A stretch of DNA of 64,000 bases from Eulemur rufifrons (GCF_041146395.1 NC_091008.1:3671501-3735500), one strand, 5' to 3'. Counted from the stretch's first letter, positions 37,846-49,971 are shown. Notes: generated by a model from the sequence alone, not told the origin. Program-made: numbers and translations.

Positions 37846-37876
37846 GAGATCATACATTTCATACTTAATAACCTAA
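37846..37876 (-). repeat. Mariner right terminal inverted repeat
   Basis: On the minus strand it reads TTAGGTTATTAAGTATGAAA and then TGTATGATCTC. It is followed by TA on the plus strand at 37877-37878, as expected for mariner target-site duplication. Confidence 0.85.
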
Positions 37877-39979
37877 TATATGTATATTATTAATGGCCCT
37901 AAACATTATGATTTAACCCTAAATGTTAAATATATGAGAGAGGCTCTTCATGTTAATTTTTCTCTTTGTGCCAATGCCTTAAACACTGAAGAAACTTCCA
38001 GCTGTGTTTGACTGATTGAATTTTTGTCTCCAGTGAGCTCCGTGGACTCGGGTAAGTCAAGTTTCTTCTGCAGTAAAATGAAGCTGAGTCTGTACTTTTC
38101 TCCTGCTCTTCTCTGGCTCATGGGAATGGCTCATTTCCCCCAGGCTGGCCCTCTCTGAGAGTGCCAGTCTCCTTCCCTTTGCCACCTACCTGGCTCTCTG
38201 CTGGGCTGTTTCATTGCCGACCTGTTCTTTGTCAAGGATCCGGGGATTTGGTAGGTGCTGGTCAGAGGCATGTCCAGGTTATGTGGAGCTGGAGGTTTAT
38301 ACATTTTTTTGGGGGGTCCTTACTTAGAAAAAAAATACAAAATTAGGTACAAAAGGGAAAATTTATTTAAAATGAGAAGAAAAATCTCACAAATGACAAA
38401 TTTTTAAAAGTTAACTATGGCAAACATTACAAGATCTAGAAAAATAGCATAATTGTTTTAATTAACTCCCACACATTTTTTAATATTAATCTCTTATTAA
38501 TCTCTTCTTGTACTCCTTATTTGATTCAGATTCAACTTATTGAATATCTATTATATTCACAACACAGGGCCAGTATTTTAGAACATTCGGAAAACACAAG
38601 AAGTGAATAAAAATACAAAAAAAAACAAACAAAAAAAAACCCAACATAAATTCCTGGGCTTCCCATACCCTTCTCCCCATCTCCACCAGAAATTCTGAGT
38701 CTGTCAGTCTTGGTAGGACCCATGGTCTGTATCTCTCCATCTCTATCCTTATCGGTACCTGGAGATATCCCTTGGTGATTTCGATGATCAATGATCAACA
38801 AGCGATGGTAACAGCTGACCCAGAGTAGCATGTCTTCAAGTGCTTATGAAAGAAAAGCTGGTCTCCTAAAGTGCTCTGCAATGAACGGAGTCCACAGATA
38901 AGACCAGGAAATGCAGTGGCCCATACATCTGGAATATTCACGGTGCACATTATCATAGTAGAGGCTCTAACAAGCCCTCTGGTTTGTGAAACAAGAAATT
39001 TTGCTTAACTCACAGTTTATCAAATTATTTGATCGGGGAATTCCGTTTTCCCCCGCGCAGCAGCTGTTAACCCTTGACATGGGGGACCTCTCGTGCTTCT
39101 TTCAAACTTTCTTTGTTAGACAACTGACATTCACCAGGTTTTCCCCAAATAAAAGGTAAAGGTTACTCTTTATAGAAAACAGGAGTTTTAAAAATATTTT
39201 AATTCCTCCTTCAAGCCCAAGTTCATTTGTACACTCTCTAAGGTAATGTTTAATCATTATTAGTTCCTTAAAGATTTCCAGAGGTTGTTTCTACTTTAAA
39301 AAACAACAGGTAAGAATAATTCTATAGTCATCGACATATGTTTCTAATAATCTATTCAGGGAATTGGCGTTTTGTTAAGATATTGGGGGTGCTATTCTTA
39401 CCCCGGATTAACACTGTTGAACATACTGTCGGCTCCTGGGCAGCCTTACTCGTAAGTTTGACTTAAAGGCTGCTGAAGTCGGCTGTGACTATAGCTCCCA
39501 GTTCTTGTCTGCTGGTCACCACAGGTGTGGCAAGATGCATCCTAGAGTAACGTGATCCAAACCCTTCCCTTTCACTATCTTCATCCTTCAAAGAAAACTT
39601 TCCTTTCCCTATAAAAAGTGTTTCTAGTTTATTTGTATTCTAAAATCTGTTACTTTTTCACAATAAAGTGTACAGAAACAATAAGGAGCCAATACTTAAT
39701 TATTCTGATTCTACCCTAAAGGTAGAACTCTTTCTCTCTCTTCCCTTCTCCCTTCCGCTTTTCCACTCGCTTCCCTTTTTTATTGTCTTTTTTGACCTTA
39801 AGGTATCTATCATCATTGGTCCTCCGAGGACACCCTCTTGTTTGATTTATTTACTCATTTTCATTTCTCATTTATATTCCTCTTTTTTATGGGGAATAGT
39901 TCCAATATATATAATGTGTATCCTTCTGAACATATGTATTCTTTTGAATGTATATCGTTGTGAATGTATTATTTAAAAA
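37877..39979. other. Unique DNA with a possible MER5-like scrap, no gene
   Basis: A stretch near 38690-38770 ('ccagaaattctgagtctgtc') faintly resembles MER5. A pyrimidine-rich patch lies at 39728-39785. Opposed frames of 84 to 102 codons have no recognised domains. Confidence 0.35.
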
Positions 39980-40590
39980 AATAGATAAATGGCATTGTGC
40001 TACAATATCATTCTTCTTTGCACATATTTTTCCAGCCCTCTATCTGATGTGTTCCTTCTAACTGCTACATAATATCTCCTAGTGTTTACCATATCGTATC
40101 TATGCACCCTTCTCTCCCACGAGGAAGGACATCCAGAGTGCTTCTACTCCTCCTCCTCATGTACGACACTGTAACAGACATTCTCGGGTTCTCCCACGTA
40201 CAGATCTTTTAGAATTTCAGTGGGACACACAGCCAGGAATACAGGTAGCTCGGCTAGACCCTGCCGATGTGGTCTCCCCCAGGCAGGCCGAGGGCATGGT
40301 GGCCGGCAGTGCCCACCCCACGCGCCCCATGTCGTCACACGCCCATCAACACTGGCCTTCTATTGCTTTGTGACTTTTGCTGGTCTGAAGGGTATAGACT
40401 GAGACGTCACTGGGGTTTTAATCTGCACTTCTGATTAATCATGAGCTTGAGCACCTCTTCATGTTCTTGTTAACCTTTTGGACTTCCTCGCCTCTAAATC
40501 GCTTACACACTGATAGCTCTTCATCCCTTTTCCATGGGGTACAGTTGATGGCATTTGAAGACTTATCTGGAGCAAAAAATTAATTCCTTT
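39980..40590 (-). mobile_element. Old L1M-type LINE 3' region
   Basis: 'aaatggcattgtgctacaat', 'tcttctttgcacatattttt', 'ttgctggtctgaagggtata', 'ttttaatctgcacttctgat' and 'gagcacctcttcatgttctt' follow the 3' UTR of old L1M or HAL1 elements in reverse. Family assignment is approximate, and the CpG-rich middle (40140-40340) is unusual for it. Confidence 0.5.
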
Positions 40591-42159
40591 ATTTATTCAT
40601 TTTTTTTCAGATTTTTGATGTTATCATCGCATCTTGCCCCTTTTTATGTCAGTTTATTTTCTCATTACACAGCTGAATGATTTTTTTTTAGCTTTAAGTT
40701 TTAAGATATTTATTTTCTGTTGTCTACATAGCAACGATGATAACATAGGGCTTTGCTTTCTTCCTGATGTGTAATGAAAATATCTATGGTACAACAAAAA
40801 TTCTCTGCAGACACAACAAGGTAAGTGAAAATATCAGGGCAGGTGCATCGTAGAGATCTTGTTCACTCCTTACTCTTCTGCCAATCAATGGCAGTAGCAC
40901 GTTTGTTCTAAAAGGAAAGTTTTGTGATAGAAAACGTAAGGTAGCCTTGTCTGGCCCTGTGGTGTCCATGGTGGGCTTTCCATATGTGTTCCTTAAAACA
41001 GAGACCCTATAGTAATCTTTTCCCCAGAAAGGTCCATGGATATGTGTTGATATTCTCCCCTGAGGCAGCTGAGAGGCATCTGCCGGGAGGCTCTAAGGAT
41101 ACTTCTTTCACCTTCTCTAAGTAATTGTGATTTCTCCAACAGAGGAAGGCTAACAGGAATGGGATTCAAAGATGTAGCAGAAAGAAAAAGAATAATAACA
41201 GAAATAATCCCAGGAACCAGCCCGTGTGGCCACACCTCTGCTTTCCTGATGTGGCAGGGCCGAAAGCAAGCGTGTTCACATGGGACTCTCGAACACTAAA
41301 TCTTTCAGTTCACACATGTTATTAAATTTTTGTAAAGAAAGCATTTTGCATAAAGTCTGTCTGGTTAGACCACACATTCAGCACCACTGCGAGCAATCTT
41401 GAGCGTTTGCGCTTCTGCGAGGATTTCTGGGGCTCATGGTATTAGCACTAATTGTTTTGCTGTTTGTTTACTCTTAATTGTGCAAAAGATTAAGGACACA
41501 GCTTCCATAATTCTATGTGTTTATATATAATTGTTAGGGAAATTGAGATGCAGAAAGATGAAGTATTTTGGCAAGATTCCAAGGCGTTAATCACAAACAT
41601 ATCAAAGAGTGAAGGCTGCAGCTCCTGAACCTCATCTCTTGCTCTGCTCACTAGAGGCTGCTTTCCCAGGATGAGAAGTCAGCAGCAGCTTCTTGTATTC
41701 TTAAAGCTTTAAACTCGAAACAAGATGGAAGGTTATGAAGGTGACATTTTCATATTTGTCCAACCTTCGCTCACTTTTTTGAGTTTCCACGTTTGAATCC
41801 ACCGAAACACTTTGGTACTACATAGAAGAACTTTACCCCACACTCACTGCTCACAGTCTTTGTTCTGGAATTTTCTCCTTAACCAATTTTTAAAGCCTGA
41901 TTATTTCTTGAGCCTCTTGCTCATCAATTCTCCTACTTTTTCTTTTGTTTTCTGCCTCAGCTTCTCTTTGGATCCAGTTCTCAATATTTCTTTTGCTCCT
42001 TTGCTCTCTCCCCGACTGTGTTACATCACATTTAATAAACCTAAGATATTAAAGCACAGTTAAATTTGACCCAGGAATTTCTCTTGGCCCTGGAAACACC
42101 ACCCAGGGAGATGCTTCCTCAAGTGTTGCTCCAGATATTCAGAAGGAATTGGGAATCAG
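40591..42159. other. Mostly unique DNA with a MIR scrap, no gene
   Basis: A reverse MIR fragment is plausible at 41530-41655 ('ggaaattgagatgcagaaag', 'ttttggcaagattccaaggc'). Frames of 61 to 83 codons have no recognised domains. Confidence 0.4.
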
Positions 42160-43108
42160 ATAATTTATAAACCTTAATTAAGGGTTTAAAAGGATGGCAA
42201 AAGATTTGAACCTACACTCCAAGAAAGTAGATTTATATAAATAGCCAACAAACACATGAAAAAATGCTCAAAATAATTAGCCATCAGGGAAATACAGAAT
42301 TAAAGACACAAGGAGATACCACTATATACCTGTGAGGATGGCTAATAAAAACCCCCCAAAACAAAAAAAAACCAAATAATACCAATTGTTGACAAGGATG
42401 AGAAACAAATGGAACCCTCATGCATTGTTGGTAGAATAACATGATACAATCATTTGGAAAACAGTCTGAAAGTTTTATATAATGTTGAGTATATATTAAT
42501 TACTGTTGGACCCATAATTCTACAGCTAGTTATTTACCCAAACAGAAGAAAAACATACAACCACACAAAGATCTGTACAGGAATGTTCATAATGGCCTAA
42601 AACTTTATTCATTATAAAGTTCAAGGCTGAACTGTATTCAGCTCTTTTCATAATCTAAAACTAGCAGCAGCCTAGATGTCATTAATAGGAGAATGGATAT
42701 ACACATTTCAGTATAATGTGTCCATACAATAGAATATCACCTGTCAGTAAAATTGAACAAATTTACTAATGCAGCAATATGGGTGAATCTCAAAAACATT
42801 ATCCTTAGCAAGATTACCCAGACACAAAAGATTATATACTATATAATTCCATTTATATGAAATTACAGAACAGACTAATCTGTAATAATAGCAAGTAGAT
42901 CAATGGTTGAAGCGGGCCAATGGCAGAGAAATTGACTACCAAGGGCACCAGAGAACTTTTGGAGTGAAATGGCAATGTTCATATCTTGACTATGGTGGTG
43001 GTTACGTAGATGTACACATTTGTCAAAACTCATCCAAATTTACATTTAAAATGGGTATATTTTATTGTGTAAATTATATCTCATAAAGTTGATTAAAAAT
43101 TAAATAAA
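42160..43108 (+). mobile_element. Old L1M-type LINE 3' UTR region
   Basis: Forward order is clear: 'aacacatgaaaaaatgctca', 'aggagataccactatatacc', 'ttgttgacaaggatgagaaa', 'aacattatccttagcaagat', 'tcttgactatggtggtggtt', 'catttgtcaaaactcatcca' and finally 'ctcataaagttgatt'. It is an L1M element truncated at 5' with an A-rich end. No coding capacity remains. Confidence 0.9.
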
Positions 43109-43261
43109 CTCAATGGCAAAGGGGAAAAAAAGATCAAAAAACCCACTTTAATCAAGGAGTTGTAAGGACTTGGGGTGGTTTCCAAAAGATGTCACATGAA
43201 AATGCACAGTAAATATGGCTGTATTGTGACTAACGCATGTTGTCCGTGCAAAGTGGAATCA

Positions 43262-43400
43262 ATAACATTCCTTATAGGCCTATTTTGTGTTGGGAATTAT
43301 TCAAGGCACTCTGTGAGTATTGTCTCATTTAATTATCAAAACATTCCTCATTAGATATTATTAGATAGATATTATTAGCTTCATTGTAAAATAGTGCATT
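43262..43400 (-). repeat. MIR SINE
   Basis: 'aattattcaaggcactctgt', 'ctcatttaattatcaaaaca' and 'atattattagcttcattgta' read as reverse MIR. Confidence 0.7.
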
Positions 43401-43848
43401 TCAGGGGGAACAGATATTTTGAAGAGGACTTATTTACATACAGGAAATAATTAGAGTGTAAAAGGCCTATTATATGATGGCATGTGTTCATAAAATAATG
43501 AGTATATTCCCCTTTTATTCAATAAATAGAAAATAAGATTGATGAAGCAGGTACAACAAACCATTTATATTCTTCAGCAGTGTCATTTGTGTTTGATTAT
43601 AAGGGTAACACTATTGCAAAATATTTAAAATGCTTTTGTTATAATTCGACCAACATTTTTTTCACATAGAAATTTAGTACATTCATTATATTTTATAATA
43701 TTAACCCAAATGGCTAAATGTGCAATAAATGGAACCTCAAGGTTACAGAAGTATTTTAAAAGTTAATTTAAAACAATTTAAGAATTTCACACCCTTTGAT
43801 AAAAAGTAAAATTGTATAAAATTGTTGCTTTTTTTTAGATTAGGATTT

Positions 43849-44470
43849 TATTTATTTATTTTTATTTCAAAATATTACGGGAGTACAAATGTTCTTGGTT
43901 ACATGTATTGATTTTATAAGTGTGCCCATCACCCAGATAGTGTTCATTGTACTCGTTAGGTAGGTTTTTGCCCCTCCCCTTCATCCCCTCCCCCCTGCTT
44001 GATTTCCACTGAGTTTTACTTCCCTCTGTGCACATGTGTGCTCATTGGTTAGTTGCAATTTAATAGCAAGTATATGTGGTATTTGTTTTTCCATTCTTTA
44101 GCTACTTCCCTTAAGATAATGGTCTCTAGTCCTATCCAAATTGTTGTCAAAGGCATTAAGTCGTTCTTCTTCATGGCTGCATAGTATTCCATATTATATA
44201 TACACCATATTTTATCATCCAGTCATGAATTGATGGGGACTTGAGTTGATTCCACATCTTTGCAGTTGTGAATTGTGCTACAATGAACTTTCGCATGTAG
44301 GTGTCTTTGTGATAAAATGACTTCTTTTCCTTTGGCTAAATACCCAGTAGTGGGATTCCTGGATCAAATGGTAGATCTACTTTTAGTTTTTTGAGGACTC
44401 TCCATACTGTTTTCCATAGAGGTTGTACTAAGTTGCAGTCCCACCAACAGTGTATTAGCGTTCCTTTTTC
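43849..44470 (-). mobile_element. L1 3' end, strepsirrhine type
   Basis: It begins with 'tttcaaaatattacgggagt', the lineage-specific tail, and continues through 'tgtgcccatcacccagatag' and 'gtcctatccaaattgttgtc' into the ORF2 C-terminus, which includes the reverse of 'FYSAIRK'-region sequence. It ends near 'tctgggtctgg'. It is truncated at 5' and related to the copy at 3883-4655. Confidence 0.9.
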
Positions 44471-46889
44471 TGGGTCTGGAGGACTTAAGTTTTCTTAGCT
44501 CAGAAATGTCATCTTCTTGGCATAGATTTTTTTTTTTTTTTTGAATTTTTGAGAGTAACTGCTTACAGATTTTTTTTAATCTATTTCTTGAATTCTTTTT
44601 ACAAAGAATTGCTTATTATAAAAGAAGTTTAATATAGCAAGCATCAAGTTGATACGTAATACAGGGGCAGCAAATTCCCATAGACCCCAAATCACAAAAT
44701 TCTGAATGCTCTTCCTTAACTCCTGGGGTAGCTAATGATATGAAAATTGTCTTTGAGCCACTTATCCATCAGGAATCTCTGGTACCGTGGGTTCAGTGTT
44801 CTACTTCTTTGGGTCTTAGACCTCATGATCGGCCCTTGGGGAATCACTCACAACTGTCCTGTAATCAAATCACCCTTGATTTTGGGCTTAGCTCTTGTAT
44901 TACTCTGCTATTTACTTATCAACTTAAAAGAAAAACAGAAGAAAGCTAATCTTTCTCCAACTCTTTATGTGTTATTTCCTTTGCGATTCACTATCTCAAT
45001 TTCTATGTTCCTTTTATAGAGAGTGTTGAACTCACCTTCAGTTTATATATCCTTTAAAAGCTGTCTTATCTAGCCACACACCCATCCCTCCTCTTTGTTT
45101 TATAAATTCCCATAAACCTAAATAATAAAAGTCGAACGTGGTCCAGTGGCTTGACAGCTAAATGAGAGATGTAGTTTCAAGTAGTTATTTATAAAAAACA
45201 CTCCTCATTTTAATTGAAGGTTATTTCTAACTTGCATTTTCTTTGCCTACAATTCTCTGTTCATAATGGTAGCAAAATATGAATGGGACAAGGTGACAAT
45301 GCAATAGTTCATGAAATATGAGCTAATGATTTCTGCCCCCTCCTAGAACCATAAGCTGTGTGTGTCCTTTCCATAGGTAGCACGAGCCCAGCTCATATAT
45401 GTCACTGCCACTTAACCACTGTTCTGAGATTTCTCTGCTGGTTGCTGATGAGAGAGCCGCCCTCTCGCCAGAGCAAATGAAAGACGTCAGCCACATTCTA
45501 GAGATGTTTGTTTCCACTCACTGTTTCTTGGTGGAGGATGAGGCTCATAGGAAGAGAAGCATAACTTTCTTATTTCCATAGTTTGAGCCATTGCCTGAGT
45601 GACTTGAATTTGCTTTGCTGAAAAACATATAGATTGCAAGAGTTTTTTCTTTAAACCAGATTTATCAGAGCTAAAATAATAATTCATCTCATGGTTAGCG
45701 AATTCCTGTTTTCCAGATCAGATCAGCTTGGGGCAGAACCCAAATACCAGAATTCGAGGCATCCTGTGTTTTAGAAAGTTTCCCATTAGATGTTGTTCTC
45801 TCTACTCCGACTAATTCACTAATGTTGTTATTTAATAACCTCCTTTGTGGCCAATGGGACCTATATTCTGGAAGACAGAGCTAAAACCACACCACAAAGA
45901 GCATTTATGTATCAGCACTTAACACTCTTAACTGTGATAAACTATCGCTATCTCTGCTTGAAGAGTTTATTTGTGATTTCTAAATGGAGAGTCAAGAAAA
46001 TAACATCTTTAAATAAAAGTACAAAAAAAAATCGATGATCATACTGTATGAGACAAAATAATACAATGATGGCTACATTAATATGTAGTAATGTGAACAG
46101 TGACTGGGAAGATAAAGACTATAAGGTTTCATTAGGATGGTGAGATGGTGATGATTAAAAATTCTTTAATTTTATTGCTATATCTTTTTTCCCCATGGAG
46201 ATAGTAACCTATGAAGCAAGATCTGCTTGTAAAATCCCTTTGATTTTCAGAAATTACAACTTGATTTGATATTTGTTAACAAAATGAAAAGGCACAAGCG
46301 TTGGTTTTATAACTGTTGATTGTTTAGCCCTAAGAATACTAAAGGTCACTGCAGTTGGTATTTGTGTCATTGTTGCTATTTCAATGATTTAGTAAAATTA
46401 GTAGCAATTTTTTTATTTACCTCAGTAGCTAAATATTTTCAAGGGAATCCAATCTTCCTGATATGATAGACTAGTTTATATAGCTCTGTATCTTCATATG
46501 TTTTTAGATACCTATGTCTGTAGCTTTCTATTTTAGGAAGTCAATGGTTTAGGAAAAACTATACAAGATAGGTAAGAAATACATATTACATATTTCTGCC
46601 AAAATTAGAAAGAATACACTGTTTTTATGTTGCTTTGAATGTTCTTTGTCCTACAATCAAGTTCCAGTTTCAATTTTTCAAATCGTTATCTCGTGACAAA
46701 ATAAATTATAGGTGACAGATTCACTTATCCCTTACACTCTGCATCCACTGATTAAAGCCTCATATAATTGTAAACATCTCTTAAAGAAGATGTTTCGAGA
46801 AGGTAGGAAGGGGAACTTATGATCCAAAAGTGATCTTGGAAACAGGGCCCTACGCCAGCCTCTTCGACGGCTTTAGGGGAGTCCAGTCT
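44471..46889. other. Unique DNA, no gene recognised
   Basis: Overlapping plus frames of 69 and 90 codons at 44740-45019, and opposed frames at 45323-45687, show no domain I can name. The 45360-45560 stretch is moderately GC-rich and could be an old LTR scrap, but I cannot support that. Confidence 0.35.
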
Positions 46890-47260
46890 TACAGAAGTCA
46901 GGAGCTGGGTTTGCTGCTTGAACCTGCGCAGGCAGTAGGAGCAAAGGGCCTGGGTCTAATTGGTATTTATTGTTGCCATTGTTTTGGATTCCAGACCTTT
47001 GATAAACCTTTCCCAGCGCAGCAAACCCATGGTTAACTCCGCAGCAGTGAGGAAGCTCTGGCAGCAGAGCTGCAATTAACCTTCCCTGGCAAAACAAAAC
47101 ATAAAAAAGTGCGAGGAAAGCTCGCTTTTCGCAGATGCAATTTTTAATGACAGCTGGCAGGTGAAAACAATACCCCTGAAAATGAGAACATATTTTGTGT
47201 TCATACACGATAACCAGGGGAGAGACATTCGTCAAATAAGGGCTAATTATTCATATTGAA
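46890..47260. promoter_or_regulatory. Candidate conserved noncoding element or enhancer
   Basis: This repeat-free stretch holds a dense series of motifs. There is a SOX-like 'CCATTGTTTTGG' (46976-46987), a TCF/LEF-like 'CCTTTGATAAA' (46996-47006), 'GGTTAAC' (47031-47037), two adjacent E-boxes CAGCTG and CAGGTG (47151-47163), and 'GCTAATTATTCATATT' (47242-47257). Opposed frames of 68 and 120 codons overlap it without domains. Enhancer function is inference. Confidence 0.35.
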
Positions 47261-47698
47261 GTGAAGAAAAAAAAAGGAAGACTGTAAAAGACAAAATAGT
47301 CATAATTAAAAAGTAGATTGTTTCTAATACTGGGACTCAACTATGTGTTGTCAGGTAGCTTTTAATTTATTTTATTTAGGTGAGAATGCTCAAAGAGCAC
47401 CAAAAACCTAACCTTCTCCTCAAAACCATTCCTGCTATCTGTAAGAGGTGATATTAAATAATGTGAAATAATCTCTCTTAAGAAGCTGCAGGTTCCTGCT
47501 ATTTGTCAACGGGCAAGACACCTGCTGGACGCCTCGATTTCTGTATCTGAAAAATGCAGAGACATCTTAACAACCTATAAAGTGAAAGCTCTGTCGCATC
47601 CTATTTTGGGACCATTTGGGGCTGTGAGCTTTGTAACTGTATCACGCTTTGTAGCAGTGTCTTTAGTAACTTATCCTTTAACAGTTTCTGCTTAACAG

Positions 47699-47883
47699 GT
47701 CCGCAATAACAGGTGGCCGAAGAAAGCTCATCAGAAGAAGATTCCGAGAAATAAACGTCCAGGGAGGAAAGTCGACCTCTGACCCTGGAAAAGAGCAGCG
47801 ACCTGGACGAGGTGGCTGTGTTAGGGAGAAGAGGCCAGGCAACAAGAAGGAAGGGAGGAAGAAAGAACAGAAAAGGAACGAAG
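47699..47883 (+). other. Possible spliced exon of unknown transcript
   Basis: A plausible acceptor ('tttctgcttaacag' ending at 47698) and a strong donor match (AAG|GTAAGA, intron starting at 47884) bracket 185 bases. One frame stays open across the whole segment, from an in-frame stop upstream of 47678 to a TGA beyond the donor. It is very basic, containing 'AITGGRRKLIRRRFREINVQ'. The frame starting at 47699 instead reads 'NNRWPKKAHQKKIPRNKRPG' and ends in a stop within the exon. I recognise neither as a protein. The 3' half is nearly all purine (47845-47883), which alone would give a Lys/Arg-rich frame, so this may be a noncoding exon or chance. Confidence 0.25.
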
Positions 47884-48884
47884 GTAAGAAGGCGGTTTGT
47901 GCATGAATTATTTAATAGTTAGGGACCTATATTTAAGTCGCGGGGTGAGGTGTCGGAATGACGAGTCGGCCTTGTTGGTAGGGATGGCGTTGGCCAAGCC
48001 TCCCTCCCATCCCCCACTCAGGAGTCACCAGTGTTTGTGAATTACGGTGCCTCGTGCTTGTGCTCTGACTGGTGCTGGTCAATACAGAGCTTTGTAGGTT
48101 TGGAAGGCAGGTATATCTTCCCCTCTGTGCTCCAAGGCATTTTCCCTTCTCAGAAGTTACGCTTTGAATTCAGTGGCTGCTGTGAAGGCTGAACTCTCAA
48201 GAGAACCACGGCGATGTTGTCTGTGGGACGTGGATGAAACCTGGGCCAAGGCCCAGAAATTCTGACGCTCTGAGTCTGGGACTTCTGGGAGCTGCTGCTA
48301 TTGAATCTTCAATGTCTGCTCAGCCGGGGTATATTCCGTACACGAACACACGGTGTCAGTTTCCATTGCAAATTACTTGTCAGGCTGGGTAGCGGGAATG
48401 TTCTGGTATTAGCCTTTAGCGTCAGTTTTCCCCTCTTATTTCGGATCTGTGTTGACATTCTCTGTGGCCACCGGGGGGAGCCACATACCCATGTTCTCTC
48501 GGCCTTCCCGGAGTCCCTTTTTAAGGAAGCTGAGCTCATACTCAGCTGGGGCCAATATGAAGAGTAAATTGCTAAATGCCCTTGGAAAGAAAACAGCAAT
48601 TCGAATTGGCAAACTCATGCGTTTAAAACTGAAGCAATAAATTTATTTGACTTTCTTCGCTTCTTTCTTCAGAGGGTGTGGAAACTCATGCAGTAGGAAC
48701 TGCATCTTTAAGGAGAAATTCATACTTTCCAAGCATTGCTCTTCTTTCTTTCTTTTGCATATGCCTCTGAAGGTAGTAGCTGCGAGGCAATTCCATCTCC
48801 AGACATATTTGTTTTGTTTAGGTCATAAGCACATGTAGATATTAGAGCCCCCAAATTCTTCAGGAAGATTACATGAACAGCATT
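47884..48884. other. Unique DNA, no gene recognised
   Basis: Overlapping frames of 60 to 96 codons at 48301-48640 occur on both strands in a moderately GC-rich patch. None has a recognised domain, and the two strands cannot be told apart by composition. Confidence 0.35.
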
Positions 48885-48899
48885 AAAGGGCCTATTTTT

Positions 48900-48993
48900 T
48901 TTTTTTTTATTTCATCTTATTGTTATGGGGGATACAGAATTGCAGGTTACATACGTTACCCATGTACCACCTTTCCCCCCAAGTCAGAGCTCC
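48900..48993 (-). mobile_element. Minute 5'-truncated L1 insertion
   Basis: Poly-T is followed by 'gttatgggggatacagaatt', 'gcaggttacatacgttaccc' and 'atgtaccacctttcccccc', an L1 3' tail in reverse. It is flanked by a perfect 15-base target-site duplication, 'aaagggcctattttt', at 48885-48899 and 48994-49008. Only about 95 bases were inserted. Confidence 0.88.
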
Positions 48994-49429
48994 AAAGGGC
49001 CTATTTTTAATTTCATCCTCGGTTTTGCATCTCTTGTCTGTCTCCAAACTGAGTTTATTTTTAGCTCCATCATCTGAGAACAATCTGAAGAGATGGAGTC
49101 AAGAGACTGATACTGTAGGAAGTAGAAGTACTGTCGATTGATACTGTAGGAAGCAGAAAGATGAGCAGTGAAAAGAAATGTCTGATCCACTGCTACCCAC
49201 ATCAATTTATAACACAGGTCTTCCTGGGTACTATTTGAACACAGTGATCCGAAAACTGAGAAAGAGTGACGAAATAAAATAAACAATGGCATACCACCTC
49301 AGGAACTGGGGTTTGAGAGTCTCCTTTTGGGGAATGGAGTCAAATCTATGTTGAGAAATATTAGATGTGGGATTTAAGGAGGTGGGAAGCCCAGTGACGT
49401 GAGACCTTGATTAAAGTGACGTGAACAGA

Positions 49430-49700
49430 GGATGAGCGCCACTGGGACCCTTTGGCTTCATTTACCTGTGAGGAGGCGCCATTATCTGATTAGACTGAGA
49501 CAGCCGTCTCTTCATTTTCCCACAATGCATTTTACTGAGTTTCATAATCCTCCTGTTTCCATTTAACTGTGTTACGATCAGCTATCTCTTTGGAGAATAG
49601 TAATTTAAAAACCTAGAATTTTAATCATATTAATGCTGCACTAGGTTTATGCAAACTATGTATTAATGCATATTATTTTTGAGAAATGGAATCTTGTTTA
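49430..49700. promoter_or_regulatory. Candidate conserved noncoding element
   Basis: Repeat-free DNA with 'CATTATCTGATTAGACTGAG', 'TCCCACAATGCATT', and an octamer-like cluster 'TTTATGCAAACTATG' followed by 'TATTAATGCATATTA' (49646-49675). Regulatory function is inferred from motif density only. Confidence 0.25.
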
Positions 49701-49971
49701 GAAAAAAAATAATAAAATTACACAGTATTAGAGTTCTAAGACCTAAAAGATCATCTCAATCAAACCGTCAAACCCTTTTGCTTTTCTTGATTTAAAAAAA
49801 GTCATACCCATAAGGATTGTGACCAGACTTAATCTTGGAAGTCAAATTTAATTACAGAAGTGATTGGAAAATTGATTGCTCATCACAATTATTAAGATAC
49901 TGTTTTTGTAAAGAAAGCTACAGCGTTGGCAAAACATTTTGGGCAAGTGTTTGGGAGAAAAGTGGTATCTA

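Larger units (their letters stand above)
36613..37876 (-). mobile_element. Near full-length mariner DNA transposon
   Basis: The element is 1,264 bases long, the usual size for mariner. Imperfect terminal inverted repeats begin TTAGGTYATTAARTATGAAA at 36613 (plus) and 37876 (minus). The right end abuts TA, the standard target dinucleotide; the left neighbour is TG, probably a mutated TA. The minus strand encodes a broken mariner transposase (37693-36685). A truncated copy of the same family lies at 54262-54697. The terminal sequence is unlike the Hsmar1 and Hsmar2 ends as I know them, so this looks like a lineage-specific family. Confidence 0.93.

Noticed and set aside
40800..40830. A possible 10-base microexon: 'ttctctgcag' followed ten bases later by AAG|GTAAGT
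   Set aside because: The upstream tract is not pyrimidine-rich, there is no partner exon in sight, and such pairs arise by chance in 64 kb.
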